Assembly: GCF_001544755.2 (NCBI RefSeq)
Contig: NZ_FCOF02000034.1
Span: 1-64,000, forward strand
Origin: Caballeronia catudaia
Lineage (GTDB): Bacteria; Pseudomonadota; Gammaproteobacteria; Burkholderiales; Burkholderiaceae
Length of the DNA stretch: 64,000 nt
Direction: 5' to 3'
Shown: positions 12,471 to 22,866 of the stretch, in pieces
How positions within the stretch are numbered: position 1 is the stretch's first letter
Layout of the letters: every line of letters begins with the position of its first letter
Notes under the pieces: generated by a model
What the model saw: the letters and a program-made list of their open reading frames with translations, nothing else
Told to the model about the DNA's origin: nothing
Databases searched by the model: none
Position numbers and translations under genes: made by a program

Positions 12471-15400
12471 CCGGATTGTCCTTGGTTGCTCCGAACACGG
12501 GCCGCGTGCCGGGCGCGGGCGGCTCGCCCGTGTCGCCGAGCAAGCGGCTCGCGAGCGACGCGAGACCCCGCAACGGAAGGCCGATCCAGGTCGGCCGGTT
12601 CGCTGCTTCGTAGCGGATTTCGTAGGCGGCCTTTTCGATCAGAAAAAGATCGAGCAACGGTTGAAACGCGTCTTCGGCCGCGATGGTTTCCGGCGACGCT
12701 GCGATCGCCGTCCTGTATTCCCGCAAGAAGCTCTCCTCGGCGAACGCGCGCAGCCGCTCGAACAGCGCGCGCTTGCGGTCCGCCGTCTGCGCGGGCGCGT
12801 TCTCCGTCGTCGGTTGCGCCGCCGCGCTCGCATACGAAAGCGAACGCAAGAGGCCCGCGACATCGCGCAACGGGCTCGTCTTCCTGCGGCGCTCGTCGAG
12901 CGCGCGCGCCGGCTCGCCTTCGAAGTCGATCAGATAGGCGTCGCCTTGCGCCATCAACACCTGGCCGAGATGGAAGTCGCCGTGGATGCGGATGCGCAGC
13001 GCATCGGCGCTGGGCCCGACGAGTTGCTTCACGGCATCGACCAGCATGTCGCGCCGGTCGAGCAGGCTTTGCGCGAGGAAACGCTCGTGCTCGCCGAACT
13101 CGCCGATCTTCTGCGCGAGGATATCGAGCGCGGAACCGAGCAGTGTCAGCGTGCCGTCGATCCAGCCCTTCACGTCGTCGGGCGATGCGCGCTGCGGCGA
13201 GAACGCTTCGTCTTCCGTCGGCGATGCGAGCGCCACGTGCAATTCGCCCAGCCGCTTGCCGATGACGCCCGCGATGTCGCCGTAGCCCTGGAAGCCCTCG
13301 GCCTGCGCATCGCGTTCGTGTTGATGCTCGTCGGGCTCGACCGCGACCGCGAGTTCATCGACGGTGCGGCGCAGATAATCGAGCGCGTAGTTCCACGCAT
13401 CGCCCTGATTGTCGATGTAGCCCTGCAGGATGATGAGCGTATGCGGCACGCCCTGCGGATCGACACGCACGACTTCGCCGAACAACGGGCCGGTGTTCGC
13501 ATAGCCGAGCTGGGTCAGATAGCGGCTCATCTCCGCTTCGGGATGAATGCCGCCGACGACGCGCCGGACGAGCTTCAGCACGATCTTGTCCGCGATCACG
13601 AGCGAGCTGTTGCTCTGCTCGGCCGCGAGCCAGCGAATCTCGGGCGGATCGGCGGGGTAGAAGTTGAGCTCGTTCAGACGCTCGGTCGGAATGAAGCGGA
13701 TTTCGCTTTTCTGCACGGTCGGCACGACGGCGCGCTCCTTCAGCTTGCGCAACACGCCGAAGGTGAATTGCGGCACCGAGAACGCATCGGTGAGATGCCC
13801 GATATTGCGGTTGCGCCGCACGCGCGCCAACGCGAGCTGCATGTAGAGCGGCGAGGTCGTCTCCGTGCCCCACGCAATGGACAGCGGCAGCACGTAGCGC
13901 TCGCAATGATCGCCGACATCGGCTTCGATTTCGGTGAACGCGAAGCCCGCGCCCTCGATGGTCGTCAACGCGGCGAGGCGCACCGCATGCAGCTTCTGAT
14001 CCTTCGAGGCGAACCAGCGGCGCTTGCTCAGGTAATTCGGCAGCACCTCCGATTCGAGCAGGCGCACGTTTTCGGGCGTCGGCCCGGTCTGTCCCGCGCG
14101 GATCACCATCGTCACGAATTCGGGCAATTGCTCCGAAGGCGCCTGCGCCCACGCGGGCCGCATGTTGCCGGGGCAGAGCTGGAACCACAGGAAGCCGTAG
14201 GGCGGGAACGTCAGGAGATACGTGAGCTTGCCGATGGCCGGGAAGGGCGAATCGGCGGTCATCTCGAGCGGCACCGAGTTTTCGAATTCCGACAGATCGA
14301 GTTCCACCGCCTGCGGCGCGCGCGAGAGATTCGCGACGCAGAGAATCGGCGGCTCGCCTTCGAGCTCGCGCACATAAGCGAGGATCTTGCGATTCGCGGG
14401 CCGCAGGAAACGGATCGTGCCGCGCCCGAACGCATGCGTCGAGCGGCGCACGGCGAGCATCTTGCGCGTCCAGTTGAGCAGCGAATGCGGATCGCGGCTC
14501 TGCGATTCGACGTTCACCGCGTCATAGCCGTAGAGCGAGCCCATCACGGGCGGCAACACGAGCTGTTCCGGGTCGGCGCGCGAGAAACCGCCGTTGCGGT
14601 CGGAGGACCATTGCATCGGCGTGCGCACGCCATCGCGATCGCCCAAGTGGATGTTGTCGCCCATGCCGAGCTCGTCGCCGTAATAGATGACAGGCGTGCC
14701 CGGCATCGACAGCAGCAGCGAATTGATCAGCTCGATGCGGCGGCGATCGCGCTCCATCAGCGGCGCAAGACGCCTGCGAATGCCCAGGTTCAGGCGCGCG
14801 CGGCGATCGCTCGCATAGGTGTTCCACAGATAGTCGCGCTCGGAATCCGTGACCATTTCGAGCGTGAGCTCGTCGTGGTTGCGCAGGAAGATCGCCCATT
14901 GATTCGTTTCGGCGAGATCGGGCGTCTGCCGCATGATGTCGGTGATCGGAAAGCGGTCTTCGCTCGCGATCGACATATAGATGCGCGGCATCAGCGGGAA
15001 GTGGAACGCCATGTGGCATTCGTCTTCGTCGCCGAAGTATTCCTTCACGTCTTCCGGCCACTGATTCGCTTCCGCGAGCAGCATGCGGTTCGGATACTCC
15101 GCGTCGATGGTCGCGCGGATCTTCTTCAGAATTTCGTGCGTCTCGGGCAGATTCTCGTTGTTCGTGCCTTCGCGCTCGACGAGATACGGCACCGCATCCA
15201 GCCGCAGCCCGTCGATGCCCATGTCGAGCCAGAAGCGCATCACCGAAAGCACTTCCTTGAGGACGGCGGGATTGTCGAAGTTCAGATCCGGTTGATGCGA
15301 ATAGAAGCGATGCCAGTAATACTGGCCCGCGACTGGATCGTGCGTCCAGTTCGAAGGCTCCGTATCGATGAAGATGATGCGCGTCTCTTCGTACTTCTTG

Positions 15401-15843
15401 TCCGTATCGGACCACACGTAGTAGTTGCGATGCGCCGAGCCCGGCTTCGCATGGCGCGCGCGCTGAAACCACGGATGCTGGTCCGACGTGTGATTGATGA
15501 CGAGCTCGGTGATCACGCGGATGCCGCGCGCGTGCGCTTCCTGGATGAAGCGCTTCACGTCCGCGATCGTGCCGTAGTCCGGATGCACGTTGCGGTAATC
15601 CGCGATGTCATAGCCGTCGTCGCGGCGCGGCGATGGATAGAACGGCAGCAGCCAGATCGCATCGACGCCCAGTTCCGCGATGTAGTCGAGCTTCGCGAGC
15701 AGGCCGGGAAAATCGCCGATGCCGTCGTTGTTCGCATCGAAGAAAGACTTGATGTGAACCTGATAGATGATCGCGTCCTTGTACCAGAGCCGATCGTCGT
15801 TGAGAATCGACGCCTTCTTGTTGCGCTTCACCCTTGTATCCAC
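12445..15843 (-). CDS. treS: trehalose synthase fused to maltokinase
   Basis: Bifunctional 1,132-aa protein. Residues 1 to about 560 form a GH13 trehalose synthase interconverting maltose and trehalose ([66 protein letters not shown]). Residues from about 590 form a maltokinase making maltose-1-phosphate, with an aminoglycoside-phosphotransferase-like catalytic loop [12 protein letters not shown] near residue 955 and YLIDFEGEP near 973. The fusion channels trehalose toward GlgE, whose gene lies 45 bp upstream. Such fusions are known in Burkholderia and Pseudomonas relatives. Confidence 0.96.
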
Positions 15844-15888
15844 GGTTTCGCTCCAATGTTCTCGGTGTGCTTTTTGTACGTCGACGGA

Positions 15889-18800
15889 TCACGCCTCGTT
15901 CTCGGGATGCGGCTTCGGCAAGCCCCATGTCGGTGAAATGCGCCAGATCGCGAACGGCAGCGAATGCGGATCGAGCCGCACATGCTGACGCCGTCCGCGC
16001 CATTCGAAGCGTTCGCCCGTCACCTGATCCTCCACCGCGACGGCGTCCCATTCATGCACGCCCCAGCGTTCGAGCGTCTGCCACGGCAAGTCGATATCCG
16101 CGCCTTGCTCGTTGAACGGATCGAGATTGATCGCGACGAGCACGACGTTGTCGCGCGACGCGTTCGCCTTCTCGAAGAACAGGATGTGATCGTTATGCGC
16201 GGGCAGGAAGTTCACGCCGAGATGCGTCTGCAACGCGGGATTCGCGCGGCGTATGCGATTCAACGCCGTGATCTCGGTCACGATGTTGCCGGGCCGGTTC
16301 CAGTCCCACGCCTTCAGTTCGTATTTCTCGGAGTCCAGATACTCTTCGCTGTTCGGCAGCGCGGCGGACTCGCAGAGCTCGAAGCCGCTATACACGCCCC
16401 ACAGCCCCGACAGCGTCGCCGCCAAGGCCGCGCGAATCACGAAGCCAGGACGCCCCGAGCTTTGCAGAAAGCGCGGATTGATGTCCGGCGTGTTCACGAA
16501 GAAGTTCGGGCGGAAGAATTCCTTCGCGTCGGTCTGCGTGAGGTCGTGCATGTACTCCTGAAAATCGCGCTTGCTTTCGCGCCACGTGAAGTACGTGTAC
16601 GACTGCGAGAAGCCGAGCTTCGCGAGACGGTTCATCACGCGCGGACGCGTGAACGCTTCGGCGAGGAAGATCACGTCGGGATGGCGCGCGCGCACGTCGC
16701 CGATCACCCATTCCCAGAACGGAAACGGCTTCGTATGCGGATTGTCGACGCGGAAGATGCGCACGCCCGCCGCGATCCAGTGCAGGAACACGTCGCGCAA
16801 TGCGAGCCACAAATCCGGCTTCGCGTCCTGTGCATAGAAGTCCGGATTCACGATGTCCTGATACTTCTTCGGCGGATTCTCCGCATAACGCAGCGTGCCG
16901 TCGGGACGCCATGCGAACCACGTCGGATGTTCCTTCAGCCACGGATGATCGGGCGAGCATTGCACCGCGAAGTCGAGCGCTATTTCGAGGCCATGCTCGT
17001 GCGCCGCGTCGAGCATGCGCCTGAAGTCATCGAAATTGCCGAGTTCGGGATGCAGCGCATCGTGCCCGCCTTCCTTGCCGCCGATCGCATAGGGACTGCC
17101 AACATCGCCCGGCTGCGCGGTCAGCGTGTTGTTCTTGCCCTTGCGGTTCGCGACGCCGATCGGGTGGATCGGCGGGAAGTACAGCACGTCGAAGCCCATC
17201 TCGCGGATGCGCGGCATCTTGCCGATCACGTCGATGAACGTGCCGTGACGATTCACGTCATCGCTCATGGAGCGCGGGAAGATTTCGTACCAGCTCGCGA
17301 AACGCGCGGCCGCACGTTCCGAATCGATGCGGTACACGACAGGATCACGCGACAGGAACGGGCGGTGCCGCGCCGCCGCGACGGCCTTGGCGGTCGCGGC
17401 GGCCAGCACGAGTTCGAGCTTGCGCGCGTCATCGGCCTTCGTGAATTCCTTGACGATCTTTTCGAGCGGCTTGCTGTCGGAATCGGCGTCGTCGGCGGTC
17501 TTGACTTCCGCGAGGATCAGCGCGAACAGATGCTTCGCTTCCTCGATTTCGAGCTCGACCGTCTGGTTCGCCTTCAGCTTCTTCTGCATGTGATCGACGA
17601 GCGACGCGTAATCGTCGCGCCACGCCATCACGACGAACTCGTGACGGCCCACGCGTTCGAGCGGAATGCGCGTGCTCCACAGATCGAGGCCGGCGGGCTG
17701 CACGGCGCGCATCGGCGCTTCGTGCCACTCGGTTTCATCGGCGGCGCGCCATTGCACCGAAGCGGCGATCTTGTCGTGGCCTTCGGCGAAGATCGCCGCC
17801 TGAATCTCGACCGCCTCGCCGACGATGCGCTTCGCCGGAAAGCGCCCGTGATCGACCGAAGGCGTCACGCTTTCGATCGACACGCGCGGCGCCATGATCG
17901 CATCGGCGACCGCCTTCTTGTCGGCGGCCTTCGCACCGCGCTTGACCTGCGGCTGCGCGAGCAGGATGTACGGCTCGGCTTCCGCGCGGAAGAGGCGCAC
18001 TTCGCCCGCCTTCAGCGTGAATGGCGCGAGACGTTCGGCCTTGCCCATCGCATCGTCGATGAGCGCGAAGCGCGTGTAGTTGCCCGGCACCGATTCGAGC
18101 AGATGCAGGGTATCGACATGCACCGGCGCGACCAGATCGGGATTGACAATCGCGAGCACCGCGTTCTGGCTATGGCGCAGATCGCCGCCGTCCGCGCGGA
18201 TGAGCGCCGCGTACGGCGTGCCGGCGCCCGTCAGCGCGCGCAGTTCGCCGACGCTCGATAGCGTGCCGATATTGCGCTGCAGGTCGTTCGCGCGCCGGAT
18301 GCGCGCCGTGAGATCGATGCGCTTTTCGTTCCTGGCGCGCTCGTATTCGGCGGCGACGCCGTATTGCGGCGACATCGGCAGGCCGACGCCGTATTCGAAA
18401 CCCATCGGCACCAGGAGGCCGGTGCCGAGTGCGGCGGCCGTGTCGAGCGCGCGCGTGTAGGCCCGCTCGACGAGCGCGGTGTCGCTCGTGTCCGACAGAT
18501 CGCTGATGAGCCGCGCGCCGAACGGATCTTCCGGGAACGCGATCGGCGAGGCGATGCGCGTGAGCGCCGCGTGCTCGTCGATGAGCCACGCGCTTTTGAA
18601 GTCCCACCAGCGTGTCGATGTGAACACGGCGTCGAACGCGGCATCGGCCAGACCATGCAGGTCGTGTCGCGTGACACCGACGGTCCACGCGAGCCAGCGC
18701 GTCTCCGGATGCTTCTCGCGCACCGCCGCGCCGAGCCTGCGCCATACGTGCGCGGGCACCGCGTGCGGCGCATCGAAGCGAAAGCCGCCGACGCCCGCAT

Positions 18801-19293
18801 CGGCGAGCGCGCTCAGCTCACGCGCCCACCACTCGGTCAGATGATGCGCGGCCTCGCCATCGGCGAAATTCGCCCGCGCGACGTCGCGCTGACGCGGCGG
18901 CTTGCGCGGATCGAGCCGCGCGTCGGCGCTCTCGAAAGGCTGGAACCACTGCTTGTTGTCCTGATAGAGGCCGCCTTCGGCGCTCACGCGGTCGATCACG
19001 ATATCGACGAGCAGCGTGAGCTTGTGCTTCTTCGCGGCGTCGGCGAGCTTGCGCAGGCCGTCGGATGCGTTCCCGTCGAATTCGAACACGGGATGCAGCC
19101 GATGATGATCCGCGACGGCTTCGCGATGCCCGTTGCTGCCGGGCACGAACGGCGATCCGATCAGGACGTGATCGAAGCCGAGGCCGGCCGCATGCTCGAA
19201 CTGGGCGGGCCAGTTCGCGAGCGGTCCGACGAGCAGTGGGTCGATGAAGTAGATACGTGGCGCATACGCATGATGAGCTTGATGGTTTTCCAT
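15889..19293 (-). CDS. glgE: alpha-1,4-glucan:maltose-1-P maltosyltransferase, long form
   Basis: GlgE transfers maltosyl units from maltose-1-phosphate to alpha-1,4-glucan. The core begins near residue 468 (APRVSIESVTPSVDHGRFPA) and has RIFRVDNPHTKPFPFWEW (nucleophile Asp about 850), IFLAEAFTRP (Glu about 879) and VNTPDINPRF (Asp about 937). Residues 1-467 form a second GH13-like domain with degenerate motifs: DIVIDR, GFRFDAPH, RWLAWTVGV and SDLSDTSDT. It therefore keeps a possible nucleophile but no clear acid/base Glu or HD pair. I chose ATG 19291-19293; an in-frame GTG at 19359 would add 22 residues. Confidence 0.93.
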   Translation of the reverse strand: MENHQAHHAYAPRIYFIDPLLVGPLANWPAQFEHAAGLGFDHVLIGSPFVPGSNGHREAVADHHRLHPVFEFDGNASDGLRKLADAAKKHKLTLLVDIVIDRVSAEGGLYQDNKQWFQPFESADARLDPRKPPRQRDVARANFADGEAAHHLTEWWARELSALADAGVGGFRFDAPHAVPAHVWRRLGAAVREKHPETRWLAWTVGVTRHDLHGLADAAFDAVFTSTRWWDFKSAWLIDEHAALTRIASPIAFPEDPFGARLISDLSDTSDTALVERAYTRALDTAAALGTGLLVPMGFEYGVGLPMSPQYGVAAEYERARNEKRIDLTARIRRANDLQRNIGTLSSVGELRALTGAGTPYAALIRADGGDLRHSQNAVLAIVNPDLVAPVHVDTLHLLESVPGNYTRFALIDDAMGKAERLAPFTLKAGEVRLFRAEAEPYILLAQPQVKRGAKAADKKAVADAIMAPRVSIESVTPSVDHGRFPAKRIVGEAVEIQAAIFAEGHDKIAASVQWRAADETEWHEAPMRAVQPAGLDLWSTRIPLERVGRHEFVVMAWRDDYASLVDHMQKKLKANQTVELEIEEAKHLFALILAEVKTADDADSDSKPLEKIVKEFTKADDARKLELVLAAATAKAVAAARHRPFLSRDPVVYRIDSERAAARFASWYEIFPRSMSDDVNRHGTFIDVIGKMPRIREMGFDVLYFPPIHPIGVANRKGKNNTLTAQPGDVGSPYAIGGKEGGHDALHPELGNFDDFRRMLDAAHEHGLEIALDFAVQCSPDHPWLKEHPTWFAWRPDGTLRYAENPPKKYQDIVNPDFYAQDAKPDLWLALRDVFLHWIAAGVRIFRVDNPHTKPFPFWEWVIGDVRARHPDVIFLAEAFTRPRVMNRLAKLGFSQSYTYFTWRESKRDFQEYMHDLTQTDAKEFFRPNFFVNTPDINPRFLQSSGRPGFVIRAALAATLSGLWGVYSGFELCESAALPNSEEYLDSEKYELKAWDWNRPGNIVTEITALNRIRRANPALQTHLGVNFLPAHNDHILFFEKANASRDNVVLVAINLDPFNEQGADIDLPWQTLERWGVHEWDAVAVEDQVTGERFEWRGRRQHVRLDPHSLPFAIWRISPTWGLPKPHPENEA

Positions 19294-19651
19294 CGTTCGT
19301 CTTTTCCAGAGTCGTCCTGCGGTGGCGGGGATGCGAGCATCGATCGCGATCACGCTCACGGGCCAAACTGGCTGAAGAGCCGGTTCGCACGTGAGGGACC
19401 ACGCGCGGACTTCAGGCGGAACTCAGATTACACCCGGGCGCCGTTCGAATCACCGACGCCTGCCTGGCCGCATTTCGCGATGCACCGTGCATCGAGCGCT
19501 GCTTCGCGCTCCGGTGGGCGCCGCGGTCCCCAAGTGATTTCCTTCAGGGCACCGCACGGGGCGAGGCAGCACGTTGCGTGCCGCGCCCGGCGTGTGCCCG
19601 GCTCTGCGCTTTCATCAAGGCAATACTATGGAGCAACTGAGGCAGTCATGC
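19294..19651. other. intergenic, glgE promoter region
   Basis: Space of 358 bp between the glgA stop and the glgE start. It contains a perfect short hairpin CGATGCACCGTGCATCG (19478-19494) followed by a second short inverted repeat, AGCGCTGCTTCGCGCT. Either could be a weak terminator or an operator; there is no T-run on the minus strand. I see no convincing gene or consensus promoter. Confidence 0.4.
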
Positions 19652-21313
19652 TCAGGCAGTGCGCACGAGCGTGTGCGCACCCCGGCCGCGCACGGGCAGC
19701 GGCACGGGCGTCTGCATGACATCGGGCACGCGGCGCATGCGCAGAGCGGTGCGGCTCGGGCGCGCGTCGGTGAGGCCGACGTACAGTGCGACCATCTTCG
19801 TCACGGCTTCGTTCCATCCGAAATCGCAGGACATCGCGTTGCGCTGCAGCGCGCGCCAGACTTGCGGTCGCATGTACGCATCGATCGCGCGGCTCGCGCC
19901 GTCGACGATATCGCCGATCTGTTCGCCTTCGAAGAGGAAGCCGGTGGGCACGCGCATGTCGCGCCGCGCGGGCCGCGACGGGATCGGCATGTCGTGCGTG
20001 CCGTCGCGCAGCATCATCGACGGACGCAATACCTCATGCGCGACATGACCCGCTTCTTGCGCCGCGTCGACGATCGTATCGGCGAGACCGCCCACGCGCG
20101 ACGCGACCGGCAGCGTGCCGTAGCGCATCGCGTACATCTGCGTGAGGCCGCAGGGCTCGAAGCGGCTTGCGTGCAGAAGAATGTCCGCGCCCGCGTGCAG
20201 GGCATGCGCGCGGCGTTCGTCATAGCCGATATGCACGCCCACGCGATCGGGCCACGCCTGCGCGAGCTTCCTGAAGCCCGCCTCGATATACCCTTCGCCC
20301 TTGCCGATCACCGCCAGTTGCAGGCGCGGATGTTTTTGCAGCAGACGCGGCAGCGCGTCGAGCACGACATCGGCGAGCTTCTGCCCGGTCATGCGGCTGC
20401 CGATCGCCATGAGCGGCGCGAACGGATCGGCTGGCAGGCCGAACCGTCGTTGCAGCGCGCGCTTGCAGGCGTGCTTGCCCCGCATATCGTCGAACGAATA
20501 GTTGCGTTCGATGAGCGGATCGGCGGCGGGATTCCACGTCGATTCATCGATGCCGTTGACGACGCCCGACAGCTTGTCGGCGCAGCTTTGCAGCACGCCT
20601 TCCATCAGATGGCCGAAGCGCGGCGTGAGAATTTCGCGCGCGTAGGTTTCGGAGACGGTCGTGACGCGATCCGCGTGCACGATGCCCGCTTTCATCAGAC
20701 TCAACGCGCCATAGAACTCGATGCTCTGCGGATCGCTGAACGCATGCACGAGCCACTTCTCGGGCACGCCGAGCGACGCACCAAGCGCGAGCGCGTAGTT
20801 GCCCTGGAATGCGAGATTGTGGATCGTGAAGACGCTCTTCGCGTGCACGCCTGCATGCTTCATCAGCAGCGGCGTGAGGCCCGTATGCCAGTCGTGCGCA
20901 TGAACGATGTCCGGCTTCTTCACGCCGCGCACGCCTTGAGCGATCCTGACCGCGGCAGCCGAAAGGGTCGCGAAGCGGATCGCGTTGTCCGTATAGTCGC
21001 GGCCTTGCGCGTCCTGATACAGACCGGTGCGCGCGAAGAGCGTGTCGCAGCGCAGCAGCAGCACGGGCACGCCGCTGCCGGGCATGCGGCCGCGCAACAG
21101 CGTCGCGTCGCCGCCAGGCAGGCCTTTGAGCGTGCCGACCTGGCTCAGCCCTTCCGCTTGGGCGACTGCGTTCGGATACGCGGGAAGCAGAATCGTTGCA
21201 TCGACGCCGGCTTGGCGCAGCGCGACGGCGTAGGCGCTGACCATATCGCCGAGTCCGCCGGTCTTGGCGAGCGGGACGGCTTCGGAGGCGACCAGCAAAA
21301 CATTCAAAGGCAA
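19652..21313 (-). CDS. glgA: glycogen synthase
   Basis: GT5 glycosyltransferase that elongates alpha-1,4-glucan from a nucleotide sugar, usually ADP-glucose. I chose the TTG start at 21311-21313 because AGGAGCTCCATT precedes it and the product then begins with the canonical PLNVLLVASEAVPLAKTGGL (KTGGL nucleotide-sugar loop). That gives 553 aa; the open frame extends further, but without family similarity. C-terminal signature: HASRFEPCGLTQMYAMRYG. It carries an insertion near 470-490 and a C-terminal tail of about 35 residues rich in Arg and Pro. No glgC is present in the window. Confidence 0.94.
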   Translation of the reverse strand: MPLNVLLVASEAVPLAKTGGLGDMVSAYAVALRQAGVDATILLPAYPNAVAQAEGLSQVGTLKGLPGGDATLLRGRMPGSGVPVLLLRCDTLFARTGLYQDAQGRDYTDNAIRFATLSAAAVRIAQGVRGVKKPDIVHAHDWHTGLTPLLMKHAGVHAKSVFTIHNLAFQGNYALALGASLGVPEKWLVHAFSDPQSIEFYGALSLMKAGIVHADRVTTVSETYAREILTPRFGHLMEGVLQSCADKLSGVVNGIDESTWNPAADPLIERNYSFDDMRGKHACKRALQRRFGLPADPFAPLMAIGSRMTGQKLADVVLDALPRLLQKHPRLQLAVIGKGEGYIEAGFRKLAQAWPDRVGVHIGYDERRAHALHAGADILLHASRFEPCGLTQMYAMRYGTLPVASRVGGLADTIVDAAQEAGHVAHEVLRPSMMLRDGTHDMPIPSRPARRDMRVPTGFLFEGEQIGDIVDGASRAIDAYMRPQVWRALQRNAMSCDFGWNEAVTKMVALYVGLTDARPSRTALRMRRVPDVMQTPVPLPVRGRGAHTLVRTA

Positions 21314-21524
21314 AATGGAGCTCCTGTGGAAGCAAAAACGCGCGGCGGAGAGCCGCGCATGCGAGCGCTGATCGGGATTTCGTCTGAATGGGCTGGCGCA
21401 TTGCAGCAATCGACGTGCCACAGCGAGGGTCGCGTGCGCGTTGCAGCACGTTCATGGCCGCGCATGGAGTAGAAGCACCGGCGCGCACGCGTCCGGCAAA
21501 CACGAAATGGCACGGACGTGCCGC

Positions 21525-21562
21525 GTGTAAAACTGACCGCAGCGCGCGCCGCGTTTTTACAC
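21525..21562. promoter_or_regulatory. inverted repeat upstream of glgA
   Basis: Perfect 8-bp arms GTGTAAAA (21525-21532) and TTTTACAC (21555-21562) enclose a GC-rich 22-bp spacer in the glgA/DUF1345 intergenic region, about 210 bp upstream of the glgA start. The position suits an operator or hairpin in a leader. No regulator is assigned. Confidence 0.4.
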
Positions 21563-21605
21563 GGCGTAAGTCATGAGCTTATGGAGCGCGCGTGACAGCG
21601 TAGTT

Positions 21606-22262
21606 TCAGCCGCCGACCATGCTCGCGGCGATATTGATGGAGAGGCCAAGCACGGCGAGGTTGAAGAAGAACGACATCACCGCTTGCGCGAGCGCGGTGC
21701 GGCGCGCGGACGTCGAGCCGAGCGAGATATCGGCGGTTTGCGACGCGACGGCGATCGTGAAGGAGAAGTAGAGGAAGTCCCAGTAGCCGGGCTTCAGATG
21801 TTTGTCGGGAAACCGTAGCGCGGGAGCGTTCTCCGGCGACTGATAATAGTGCCGCGCGTAGTGCAGCGTGAACATCGTCGGGATGAGGAACCAGGCGCCG
21901 AGCATCGTCGCGGCGGTCAGCAGATAGTTCGGCAAGGCTCTCGTGCCGAGGCTCTTCGCCGCCGCGAGTTCGACGACGATCGCGACGATGCTCGCGATCG
22001 CCGCGACGCTCACGACCATCAGCACCGTCGCGGCGTTTTCGTCTTCGCGCTCGGCGAGCGCCTGCACGTCGCTCTGGTGCGCGGTCGCCATCTTGAGCCA
22101 GATCAGCGCGAGATAAAGCCACACCGCCGCGTCCCAGCCGATCAGCGCGCGCGCCGCCGGCCGCACGTGCGCCGGAACCAAAGCGGCGATGACGCAACCA
22201 ATCAGCAGGCCGATCAGGGCGCGCGGCCGAGTGCGCAGGACGGGCGGGAGGAAGTGCTTCAT
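21606..22262 (-). CDS. DUF1345 family membrane protein
   Basis: Inner-membrane protein of 218 aa with about five hydrophobic helices (for example [71 protein letters not shown]). It contains [20 protein letters not shown] before the last helix, the characteristic conserved block of DUF1345. The function of the family is unknown; the block somewhat resembles an ion-channel pore loop, but that is speculation. It is divergent from the sugar dehydrogenase operon and ends about 290 bp before the glgA start. Confidence 0.88.
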   Translation of the reverse strand: MKHFLPPVLRTRPRALIGLLIGCVIAALVPAHVRPAARALIGWDAAVWLYLALIWLKMATAHQSDVQALAEREDENAATVLMVVSVAAIASIVAIVVELAAAKSLGTRALPNYLLTAATMLGAWFLIPTMFTLHYARHYYQSPENAPALRFPDKHLKPGYWDFLYFSFTIAVASQTADISLGSTSARRTALAQAVMSFFFNLAVLGLSINIAASMVGG

Positions 22263-22346
22263 TTCGTTTTTGTCCGCATGAGAGGCAGTCTCGCTCGATG
22301 CTCGCGATTATTGCCTTTTAGCCTTTCAGCAAGCTGAGGAGAGCGC

Positions 22347-22826
22347 ATGTCGTTCGTGATGCGGCGGGGAATCGTGGGTGGCGCGTGCGCCTCCATCGTG
22401 TGGGCGTTCATGCCGGCGCGCGCGCAACCGGCGCGAACGTCCGGGTTCGACACCTTTCTCGCCGTATCGATGAAACTCACCGGCCGCGCGAGCTTCGATC
22501 CGCTTTTCGCGGAACGCGTACATGCGGCGCTTGTCCGGCACGACGCCGATTTCCCCGCGAACATCGCCTCGCTCGAGCAATGGATCGCGACGCACGGCGG
22601 CACGCCGAGCGACGTCATCATCGCCGCGCTCGACGCTACGCGCCCCGCGCTCGCGAAAACCGTGCGCGCGGTGATGCGCGCGTGGTATCTCGGCGTCGTC
22701 GGCGGACCGCCGCATGCCGAGGTCGTTGCGTACGAACGCGCACTGATGTTCGATCCGGTCGGCGACATGCTCACCATTCCCTCATACTGCCGCGGCGAGC
22801 CGGCCGACTGGGCGCGCAAGCCCTGA
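22347..22826 (+). CDS. FAD sugar dehydrogenase small (gamma) subunit
   Basis: Small chaperone-like subunit of a membrane-bound FAD-dependent sugar dehydrogenase (FAD-GDH/sorbitol dehydrogenase small-subunit family). The 159-aa product has an N-terminal signal with twin arginines (MRRGIVGGACASIVWAF) ending in ARAQP. The family blocks FDTFLAVSMKLTGR, AWYLGVVG and YERALMFDPVGDMLTIPSYC resemble the B. cepacia gamma subunit. In that system gamma carries the catalytic subunit out through Tat. The start has GAGGAG upstream. The order gamma-alpha-cytochrome matches the B. cepacia operon. Confidence 0.9.
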   Translation: MSFVMRRGIVGGACASIVWAFMPARAQPARTSGFDTFLAVSMKLTGRASFDPLFAERVHAALVRHDADFPANIASLEQWIATHGGTPSDVIIAALDATRPALAKTVRAVMRAWYLGVVGGPPHAEVVAYERALMFDPVGDMLTIPSYCRGEPADWARKP

Positions 22827-22866
22827 ACGGCGTTCCACGCGGCGCACAAAGGACAAAGGCACGCGC

